Source: DASPXY01 sp038227745
GTDB taxonomy: Bacteria; Planctomycetota; Planctomycetia; Gemmatales; Gemmataceae
DNA length: 29,804 bases
Direction: 5' to 3'
NCBI GenBank assembly: GCA_038227745.1
Contig: JBBRPS010000022.1
Span: forward strand, 1-29,804
In this document: positions 23,715 through 29,804 of the stretch, one piece after another
Layout: every line of letters begins with the position of its first letter
Position numbering within the stretch: position 1 is the stretch's first letter
Translations under genes and position numbers: made by a program
The notes under the pieces: generated by a model
Told to the model about the DNA's origin: nothing
The model's input: the letters and a program-made list of their open reading frames with translations, nothing else
Database searches by the model: none

Positions 23715-24359
23715 TCAGGTCTCGATGTCGCCGAGGAGTTCGCGCAGGCAGGCCATGACCCCCGGCAGCGGCTCGGCCCACAGCCAGGCGGCTTCGAGCC
23801 AGAAGCCCTTCACGACCGCTGAGGTTATCCGGCCGTCGGCCACCGTGATGGTGCTGTACTTTTTCCCGCGGCGCCGGTCCACGATCACCTGCTGCTCGTC
23901 CGAGTCGATGAACCATATCTCTCTCACCCCGGCCTCGCGGTACGCCGGGCGTTTGTCTTCCAGATCGTCATCCCGGTTCGACGGCGAGAGCACTTCGGCG
24001 ACAAGGCCGGGAGTCTCTTCAAACTCCTTCGCGGGCAAGGGGTGCGGCACGTCCTTGGCGTCGAGGAAAAACGCATCCGGCGCAAACATCCGGCAGGTGG
24101 CCAGGTGGATGAGGTCATCCGGACCGAACACCTCTCCCAGGCCCTTCTGCTCGGCGTAGCAACTCATCAACCTGCGGATGAAACCGGCGATCTTGTTGTG
24201 CCGGGGCGAGGCGGGGGAATGCACGACCATGACTCCATCAATAAGCTCGGCTTTCGTGTCCTCGTCCACCAACTCATCGAACATCTCCTCGGTGACGTCG
24301 GGGAGGCGTACCGTGTAGGGCAGGTCTACCGTCCGCGGACCGAATTTCAGCTCGACCAT
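23715..24359 (-). CDS. Uma2-family PD-(D/E)XK protein
   Basis: A 214-residue Uma2 (DUF820) family protein, a restriction-endonuclease-like fold. Landmarks: AELIDGVMVVHSPASPRHN (Glu38, His54), APDAFFL (Asp95), LVAEVLSPSNRDDDLEDK (Glu122, Lys136) and YREAGVREIWFID. The Asp, Glu and Lys of a PD-(D/E)XK site are therefore in place. The family is hugely expanded in cyanobacteria and planctomycetes and has no proven cellular role. ATG 24359 is preceded by GGAGGAG five bases away; the open frame extends to 24392 but would overlap the M20 gene. It sits between the M20 hydrolase (22 bases upstream) and the aminotransferase, with no obvious functional link. Confidence 0.9.
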   Translation of the reverse strand: MVELKFGPRTVDLPYTVRLPDVTEEMFDELVDEDTKAELIDGVMVVHSPASPRHNKIAGFIRRLMSCYAEQKGLGEVFGPDDLIHLATCRMFAPDAFFLDAKDVPHPLPAKEFEETPGLVAEVLSPSNRDDDLEDKRPAYREAGVREIWFIDSDEQQVIVDRRRGKKYSTITVADGRITSAVVKGFWLEAAWLWAEPLPGVMACLRELLGDIET

Positions 24360-24381
24360 CGTCTCCTCCTTCGGGCGAGAG

Positions 24382-25572
24382 CTAACCCGCAAGCGGCGAA
24401 GCCGGGCAGTAACATGCCGCCGTCAGCGCGTACACCAGCGCCACGCGCACCAGGTCCTCGATCAACACCCACTCGTTGAGCGTGTGCGCCCCGGCGGCGT
24501 TCGGCCCGTGCGTGATCGCCGGCACCCCCGCCAGCGCCCAGAAACTATTGCCATCGTCGCAGAACGGCTTGGCCCCGACCGGCAGGCGCCGGCCCGCCGT
24601 CGCTTCGTACGCCTGCTGGAACACGCCCACGAACGGGTCGTCCTCCTTCAGCAGAAAGGCGTCGCGCATCAGGCACAGCTCGCTCGTGACCGTCGTGCCC
24701 GTCTCCCGCGCCAGCTCGTCCAGCAAGCCGCGGAACTCACTCTCGACGTCCTCGCGGCGCGTGCCGGGCAGCCAGCGGCGCGTGCCTTCCAAACGGCACT
24801 CCTGCGGGTACTGGTTGAAGATCTCGCCGCTGTGGATCTGGCCGATGAAGACGCTCTCCGCCCCGGCCAGGGCATGCGTCCGCACCGAAACCTTGCGGTC
24901 GAGGCGCTGCAGCCGAACAACCAGCTCGGCGCCGGCCGCGATTACGCTCGGCTCGGCGGGGCGCATGACCTCGTGGACCGGCGGCCCAGGGCGGCGGATC
25001 GACACCTTCCACGTCAGCCCGCCGCGGCCGACAACGGGGAGGCGGTCGTTGAGGTACTCCGGCAGCAGGACCGCGTCGCCGACGTACCCCTCGGCGATCA
25101 TCTGGTCGAGCTGCCGGCCGTCGCCCCACGGCGTCTCGTGCAGGTCGTGGGCGGTCAGCAGCACGGCGCCGCCGACCAGCGCCCCGGTGTCGCGCAGCAC
25201 GCGCACCGCCTCGACGGCGGCGGCGATGCCCGCCTTCATGTCGGCGGAGCCGCTGCCGGTGATCTTGCCGTCGCGCACCTCGGGCGGCACGAACGGCAGG
25301 TGGACGGTGTCGAGGTGGCCGTTGAACTGCAGCGTCCGGCCCGGGCCCTTGCCGGCGAAGCGGACGGCGACGGCGGGGGCGGCCGCGTATCCCGCCGTGG
25401 GGCGCTCGACGGGGAAGCCTTCCTCCGTCAGCAGGGCGGCCAGGCAGTCGGCGGCGGCGCCGGCCGCGCCGGTGCGGCTCGGCACCGCGATCAGCTTGAC
25501 AGCCGTGTCCACCAGGCGGCGCCGGTCGATCGCGCTGCGGAGGCGCTCGATCTGTTGGGGGATGAGTGTCAT
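24382..25572 (-). CDS. M20-family metallohydrolase (ArgE/DapE/acetylornithine-type)
   Basis: A 396-residue dinuclear-zinc amidohydrolase of the M20 peptidase family. Metal-site motifs: NGHLDTV (His86, Asp88), GSGSADMKAG (Asp111), LPEYLND (Glu172) and a late ITHGPNAAGAHTLNE. Where many members have Asp-Glu-Glu, this one reads AHDLHETP (144-146 LHE): the metal-ligand Glu is kept, but the usual catalytic Glu position is His. That points to a separate subfamily. The lid domain starts after about residue 180. The substrate could be an N-acyl amino acid or a peptide, not more. ATG 25572 precedes MTLIPQQIERLRSAI. It is the first gene of the minus-strand run that continues with Uma2, aminotransferase and BrkB. 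Confidence 0.9.
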   Translation of the reverse strand: MTLIPQQIERLRSAIDRRRLVDTAVKLIAVPSRTGAAGAAADCLAALLTEEGFPVERPTAGYAAAPAVAVRFAGKGPGRTLQFNGHLDTVHLPFVPPEVRDGKITGSGSADMKAGIAAAVEAVRVLRDTGALVGGAVLLTAHDLHETPWGDGRQLDQMIAEGYVGDAVLLPEYLNDRLPVVGRGGLTWKVSIRRPGPPVHEVMRPAEPSVIAAGAELVVRLQRLDRKVSVRTHALAGAESVFIGQIHSGEIFNQYPQECRLEGTRRWLPGTRREDVESEFRGLLDELARETGTTVTSELCLMRDAFLLKEDDPFVGVFQQAYEATAGRRLPVGAKPFCDDGNSFWALAGVPAITHGPNAAGAHTLNEWVLIEDLVRVALVYALTAACYCPASPLAG

Positions 25573-25637
25573 GGTGGGCTGATTATAGCCCGGCCGGGAG
25601 GGGCGTACCAGAAGATACGGGCGGCGGCGGAAACGAG

Positions 25638-25660
25638 CCAGGCCCGCGCGTCGGGCCTGG
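25638..25660 (-). terminator. Possible terminator hairpin after the zinc-ribbon gene
   Basis: CCAGGCCCG (25638-25646) and its exact complement (25652-25660) form a 9-bp stem with a 5-base loop, 18 to 40 bases past the stop at 25678 on the minus strand. Only a short T-rich stretch follows, so strength is uncertain. Confidence 0.5.
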
Positions 25661-25677
25661 GTGTACTCTGCCGGCGC

Positions 25678-27375
25678 TCACGGACGCTTCATCTTCTCCG
25701 GGTCAATCGTATGGCGGGGCTGCGGCCGCGCGTTGAGCGCCATCTGCAGGTACGGCATCCAGACTGTCGCGGCCAACTCCGCCCGGTCCGGCCCGGCCGT
25801 CACGGTCACAGTGACCAGCTTACCGTTCCGCGCCACCTTCACGGCTTCCTGGTAGTCGTCCAGCCGCGCCACCAGCTGCAGGAGTTTCTCCTCGTCCGCC
25901 GCTCCACGGACGTCGGGGAGGTCCGGGGTAAAGGTCAGCGGCCCGTGCGGGGAGGTCAGGGCCGCCGTCGCCGAGGCCAGCGTGCGCAGCAAGGTTCCCA
26001 GCCGCTGGAAGCGTTTGGCGGTGACGTCCCGCCGGATCTTTGCCCGCGCCGCCGACGCCAGCGTCTGCTGGCTCTTCACGGATTTCACGACGGCCCCCGC
26101 CTGTTGCGCGTTCCCGAATTCCAGGCGCAGCTCGGCCGCGATGTCGCCCGCCGCGTCCACCGTCACCGCCGCGGTGGTGAAGGAGGTGAACGGCGACGGT
26201 TGCAGCTGCAGACCCTTTCCCTGGGGGGCCAGCAGGCTCGCTGTCTGGTTCAGCCCGACCGTCAGGACATGGTCGTCGTCGGCCGACTTCAGGGCACTGC
26301 GCAGCGGCCCGGCGGTGGTCGCCAGGGACGGCCCGCCCAGGAAGCGTCGGATCGAGTAGGTGTCCGCCAGGACGAACAGGTGCGGGTTGACGAAGTACAC
26401 GACCGGCGCCCGGGGCGGCGGCGGCGGGACCTCCGGTGCGGGCGGCGGCCGGTTGCCGGGGCCGGGCTTGAGGTCCGGCGGCTCCCTGGGCTCGCGCACG
26501 TAGGTTTTCCCCCTGTAGGTCTTCAGCTTGCCCTCGGGGAAGAAGCGCTTCAGGACCGCGGACTTCACGTAAGGGGTGGCCGTCCGCACGAGGACCCAGT
26601 GATCCAGGCCTCCGCTCGGCTCTTCCGGAACGTCCAGGCGCACCTGCGGCCGCAGCAGCACGACGGTGAGTCGTTCGACGTCGGCGACTTTCCGCAGGTC
26701 GGTGAGCGTCGCCCGGCTGCGCGCGTCGAACGGGGGCAGCACGCGCGGATTGAGCTTCAGCGCGGCGGCGTCGGCCGGCTTCAGCGTCACGAAGGCGAGC
26801 GCATCGCCCGGCACGCGGTCGAGGTCCGTCAAGGCGCGGACCGGTCCCGGGGCGGGTTTCGCGAGCTTTTCCTCGTACTCCCGCGCCGAGGCGGCAAACT
26901 GCGGGGCGAAGTACCAAAGGGCTGCGCCCGCCCCGACGAACAGCAGCAGGAGGACGAATGTCCCGAACCAGGAGCCGACCTTCTCGTGGCGCGGCTCCTG
27001 GCCGTCGGCACCGCGGCGGCGGGCGTTAGCGTCGGCCCAGGGGGTAATCGTTTGCGCGACGAGGGGATCGACGTACGGCCGGGGCTTCGGCGCCGTCTGC
27101 GGGGGCGGCTCGTCGGTGTCCCGCTCCGGCTCGGGCACCAGTTCCGGCTCCGGCTCCGGCTCCGGCAGCGCGGTGAACGCCAGCCCTCCTGGATCGAGGG
27201 CGGTTTCCTCCTCCGGCGCTGCCGGAGCGATAACCGCCTCGAGGGAGGGCGGTGCCTCGGCCCTGGCCGGGATGGCCAGGAGCTTGCCGCAGTCGGGGCA
27301 CTTCATCTTGCGGCCGGCGAACTCGTCTTTCGCCTGGAGTTTCTTGCCGCAGTCACAGCCAAAGGGAATCGGCAT
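25678..27375 (-). CDS. Zinc-ribbon membrane protein with large outer domain
   Basis: A 565-residue protein of unknown function. It begins with a zinc ribbon (Cys7, Cys9, Cys26, Cys29: CDCGKKLQAKDEFAGRKMK then CPDCG), the small ribbon found at the N-terminus of many planctomycete membrane proteins. An acidic Pro/Glu-rich linker (about 40-130) and one membrane helix follow (about 136-157, FGTFVLLLLFVGAGAALWYF). The rest, about 400 residues, is strand-and-helix rich with a proline-rich loop near 310-330, and would be on the far side of the membrane. It resembles no enzyme I know. Start ATG 27375 begins the ribbon directly. The gene stands alone. The 249 bases upstream (27376-27624) hold an inverted repeat and no gene. 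Confidence 0.8.
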   Translation of the reverse strand: MPIPFGCDCGKKLQAKDEFAGRKMKCPDCGKLLAIPARAEAPPSLEAVIAPAAPEEETALDPGGLAFTALPEPEPEPELVPEPERDTDEPPPQTAPKPRPYVDPLVAQTITPWADANARRRGADGQEPRHEKVGSWFGTFVLLLLFVGAGAALWYFAPQFAASAREYEEKLAKPAPGPVRALTDLDRVPGDALAFVTLKPADAAALKLNPRVLPPFDARSRATLTDLRKVADVERLTVVLLRPQVRLDVPEEPSGGLDHWVLVRTATPYVKSAVLKRFFPEGKLKTYRGKTYVREPREPPDLKPGPGNRPPPAPEVPPPPPRAPVVYFVNPHLFVLADTYSIRRFLGGPSLATTAGPLRSALKSADDDHVLTVGLNQTASLLAPQGKGLQLQPSPFTSFTTAAVTVDAAGDIAAELRLEFGNAQQAGAVVKSVKSQQTLASAARAKIRRDVTAKRFQRLGTLLRTLASATAALTSPHGPLTFTPDLPDVRGAADEEKLLQLVARLDDYQEAVKVARNGKLVTVTVTAGPDRAELAATVWMPYLQMALNARPQPRHTIDPEKMKRP

Positions 27376-27554
27376 GGTGGACTTCTCCCCGGGTACGCCG
27401 CCCCGCCGCGCGGCGGAAGGGGCCGCCAGTTGCTCGGAACAACGGAAAGCATCCGTGCGAGATCACGTTACCTTATCCAGCGGGCGGGAAAGCTGGCAAG
27501 ACTTTTTCGCCGGCCGGCGCGCCGCGGCGTCCGCGCGATCCGGCACAACCGCCA

Positions 27555-27615
27555 AAGCCCACCCGTTACACCGGGTGGGGAGGTAGAAAACCCACCCGGT
27601 GCAACGGGTGGGCTT
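27555..27615. repeat. Inverted pair of CCCACCC-type repeat units after the CocE gene
   Basis: Two 25-base units (27555-27579 and 27591-27615) are reverse complements with one mismatch and an 11-base loop. Each unit is itself a near-palindrome of the form CCCACCCG...CGGGTGGG. The pair lies 10 to 70 bases past the CocE stop at 27625, so it may terminate that gene. Related units occur at 10980-11001 and, decayed, at 4470-4490. Confidence 0.8.
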
Positions 27616-27624
27616 GCCCCCTCT

Positions 27625-29508
27625 CTACTCCGCCTCCGCGCTCAGCACGCCCACCTCGATGCGCGTCGGCTGCCCGCGCGAGCGGTAGACGCGCTGCGTC
27701 GCCCGAACGAAGTCGCCCTCCTCGGCGCGGAAGACGTTCTCGACGTACCGCTGCGGGTTGCGGTCCACCAGCGGGAACCACGTGCTGCAGACCTGCACCA
27801 TGATGCGGTGCCCCTTGCGGAAGGTGTGCAGCACATCCTGCAGCTCCAACCGCACCCGCGCCGGCTGGTTCGCCACGAACGGCTCCGGCTTCTCGTAACT
27901 GTTGCGGAAGCGGCCGCGGATCATCTCGCTGCGCACCAGCATCTGGTAGCCGCCCATCCGCACCCCCGGCGCGTCACCGGGGAACACGTCGATCACCTTC
28001 ACCACCCAGTCCGAATCGGTCCCCGACGTGGATACCCACAGGTCGGCCTGAATCGGCCCGGCCAGCGTCACGTCCTGCGTCAGCACGGTCGTCTGGTAGG
28101 CCAGCACGTCGGGCCGCCGCGACGCATAGCGCTGATCATCGACCATGTGCTCGCGCGTCATACCGATCGCAACCGCCTCGGTGTACGGCACCGGCCGTGC
28201 GGGGTCGCTGACGTACTCGTCGTGCGCCTCCTTGTCGCCGGGGGCGGCGTAGTCGAGGCGGCCGCCGCCGTGCAGGTAGAGCGACTTCTTCGCGACGTGC
28301 CGCGGCGGCCAGTGGTCGAACCTGCGCCAGCGATTGGCGCCCGTCTCGAACACCAGCGCCTCGGGCAGCTTCTGCTCGCCCTTGCCCTTGAGGAAATGGT
28401 TGAAGAACGGCAGCTCGGCGTGCTTCTGATAGTATTGAGAGGTCGCCGAGCCGAAATCGACGCTGCCGAGGCGCCGGCCGTCGCTGCTCGACCAACCGCC
28501 GTGATACCACGGCCCGACGACGAGGACGTTGAAGACGCCGGGGTTCTGCTTCTCGACGGCCTGGTAGGTCTTGAAGGTGCCGTACAGGTCCTCGGCGTCG
28601 AACCAGCCGCCGACGGTCATGACAGCAGGGGCGACGTTCTTGAGGTGCGGCAGGAGGTTGCGCGCCTTCCAGAAGTCGTCGTAGTTGGGGTGCTCGGTGA
28701 GGCGGTTCCAGAAGACGACGCGGTCGCGGAACCAGCGCTCGTTGACGTTCTTGAGCGGCCCGAGGTCGAGGAAGAACTGGTAGCCGTCCGGCGTGCCGAG
28801 GTCGAAGGGGCGGGCGCTGCGGGTGGTCGGCTCGGGGCGCGGCTGGCCGAAGCGGTTGAAGAAGTTGAAGGTGTGGGCGAGGTAGAGGGTGCCGTGGTGG
28901 TGCCAGTCGTCGAAGAACCAGTCGGCGATGGGCGCCTGGGGCGAGGCGGCCTTGAGGGCGGGGTGGGCGTCGATCATGCCGGCCGCGGTGTAGAAGCCGG
29001 GGTAGGAGATGCCCCACAGTCCCGCCTTGCCGTTGTTGTTCGGCACGTTGCGCACCAGCCAGTCGAGGGTGTCGTAGGTGTCGCTGCTCTCGTCGATGTC
29101 CTGCTTGCCGTTCTTCTTGTCGCGGTGCGGCCGCATGTCCTCGAAGGCGCCCTCGGAGAGGTAGCAGCCGCGCACGTCCTGGTAGACGAAGACGTAGCCT
29201 TCCTTCGCGAAGAGGCGGTTGGGGCCGAGCGAGGTGGGAAAGCGGTCCTTCTCGTAGGGGGCGACGCTGTAGGGTGTGCGGCGCATGAGGAGCGGGTACT
29301 GCTGCGCGGTGTCCTTGGGGGCGTAGACGACGGTGTAGAGGCGGACGCCGTCGCGCATGGGGATGTCGTGGTCGCTCCGGGTGTAGTTTTCCCGGATGAA
29401 GGCGGGCAGGTTAATGCCGTCCTGGGCGCGCGCCCCCGTCGCCAGCGCCGCCGTCAGCAGGGCGAGCAGGAGGAGGTAGAGCGGGCGCGCGTACCGAAGC
29501 AGGATCAT
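27625..29508 (-). CDS. Secreted CocE/NonD-family alpha/beta hydrolase
   Basis: A 627-residue member of the CocE/NonD family (X-Pro dipeptidyl-peptidase, S15-like), which includes cocaine esterase and acyl ester or glutaryl amide hydrolases. The signal peptide MILLRYARPLYLLLLALLTA has a probable cleavage at ARA-QD. In the hydrolase domain are GISYPG (Ser168), GGWFDAEDL (Asp304) and VGPWYHGGW (His336), a complete triad, together with the helical cap region between. The C-terminal part (about 410-627) is the jelly-roll domain found in this family. The substrate is unknown. ATG 29508 fits the signal peptide and has GGGAG nine bases upstream; the open frame to 29571 adds 21 unlikely residues. The gene stands alone. 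Confidence 0.92.
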   Translation of the reverse strand: MILLRYARPLYLLLLALLTAALATGARAQDGINLPAFIRENYTRSDHDIPMRDGVRLYTVVYAPKDTAQQYPLLMRRTPYSVAPYEKDRFPTSLGPNRLFAKEGYVFVYQDVRGCYLSEGAFEDMRPHRDKKNGKQDIDESSDTYDTLDWLVRNVPNNNGKAGLWGISYPGFYTAAGMIDAHPALKAASPQAPIADWFFDDWHHHGTLYLAHTFNFFNRFGQPRPEPTTRSARPFDLGTPDGYQFFLDLGPLKNVNERWFRDRVVFWNRLTEHPNYDDFWKARNLLPHLKNVAPAVMTVGGWFDAEDLYGTFKTYQAVEKQNPGVFNVLVVGPWYHGGWSSSDGRRLGSVDFGSATSQYYQKHAELPFFNHFLKGKGEQKLPEALVFETGANRWRRFDHWPPRHVAKKSLYLHGGGRLDYAAPGDKEAHDEYVSDPARPVPYTEAVAIGMTREHMVDDQRYASRRPDVLAYQTTVLTQDVTLAGPIQADLWVSTSGTDSDWVVKVIDVFPGDAPGVRMGGYQMLVRSEMIRGRFRNSYEKPEPFVANQPARVRLELQDVLHTFRKGHRIMVQVCSTWFPLVDRNPQRYVENVFRAEEGDFVRATQRVYRSRGQPTRIEVGVLSAEAE

Positions 29509-29632
29509 GAGGTCGATCTCCCGAGGGTGGAGAGGCGGCTGGGGTTCCTCTCTATCGTGAGGAGGGCGCACGGTGTTTGCAAGGAGAAAGCGGGTGGTCT
29601 GGAGAGGATATTCGGACGGGCGGATTCGTTTA

Positions 29633-29683
29633 GCCGCGGTTCGCAGAACCGCGCTCGCCGAGCGCGGTTCTGCGAACCGCGGC
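29633..29683. repeat. Perfect palindrome, 25-bp arms
   Basis: Bases 29633-29657 are the exact complement of 29659-29683, with a single loop base. The arms contain CGGTTCGCAGAACCG, itself palindromic. It lies 125 bases before the CocE start, upstream of that gene, and not where its terminator would be. Confidence 0.85.
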
Positions 29684-29718
29684 CAGAGCGGTTTGCATTC
29701 GGGCGTAGCGGGGGGGCG

Positions 29719-29804
29719 CTTTGGAGTGCGGCGCTCGGCGCCGCTTTGGCTCTTTCTTTCCCTCGGGCCGGGCCGCGGGACTACGAAAGAAAGACCGAAA
29801 GCGG
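29719..29804. repeat. Further palindromic repeat reaching the window end
   Basis: GCGGCGC (29728-29734) pairs with GCGCCGC (29738-29744). After it, CCGCTTTGGCTCTTTCTTT (from 29741) pairs with the last 19 bases of the window with two mismatches. The element is cut by the window end, so its true size is unknown. No gene is seen in 29509-29804. Confidence 0.6.

Overview
The window is very GC-rich and its gene content points to a planctomycete of the Gemmata group. The signs are a Hanks-type kinase fused to sensor domains, an ECF sigma/anti-sigma pair beside an EF-hand protein, small secreted Lys-rich proteins, Rpn-like and Uma2-like PD-(D/E)XK proteins, a CocE-type hydrolase, and many perfect intergenic palindromes of several families. 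This assignment is an inference; there is no rRNA or other marker gene here.

Layout. 1-1299: an Rpn-like protein gene (minus) followed by a tandem copy of only its C-terminal part. 1430-4453 (minus): a tight three-gene set, ceramidase-like hydrolase, type II thioesterase and Sfp-type phosphopantetheinyl transferase. 4696-10588 (plus): a three-gene operon with a small sigma-region-4-like protein, an unknown 224-residue protein and a 1591-residue kinase-CHAT-STAND NTPase-TPR protein. 10589-11009: non-coding, with hairpins. 11010-12688 (minus): SDR dehydrogenase and a uroporphyrinogen-III synthase-like protein. 12978-15803 (plus): secreted subtilisin-like peptidase. 16093-18750 (minus): small secreted protein, anti-sigma factor, ECF sigma factor and EF-hand protein. 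18751-19227: remnant of a second kinase gene and a 32-bp-arm palindrome. 19228-20433 (minus) and 20708-21247 (plus): divergent iron alcohol dehydrogenase and molybdopterin adenylyltransferase genes, separated by a nested palindrome with near-mirrored leaders. 21278-25572 (minus): BrkB-type membrane protein, class III aminotransferase, Uma2-family protein and M20 hydrolase. 25678-27375 (minus): zinc-ribbon membrane protein. 27625-29508 (minus): secreted CocE/NonD hydrolase. The last 200 bases are palindromic repeats.

The main point of interest is the 4696-10588 operon. Its large protein joins a complete Ser/Thr kinase, a CHAT caspase-like protease with His and Cys present, a STAND NTPase with intact Walker A and B motifs, and six or seven TPRs. 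That combination resembles signalling ATPase/protease systems proposed to act in immunity or programmed cell death. The operon lies between two imperfect direct repeats (about 4434-4490 and 10943-11001). A perfect 29-bp palindrome at 4523-4551 sits in the divergent intergenic region in front of it. Together these suggest a regulated, possibly horizontally acquired cassette. Function and mobility are inferred, not shown.

No tRNA, rRNA, CRISPR array, transposase or integrase gene was recognised.
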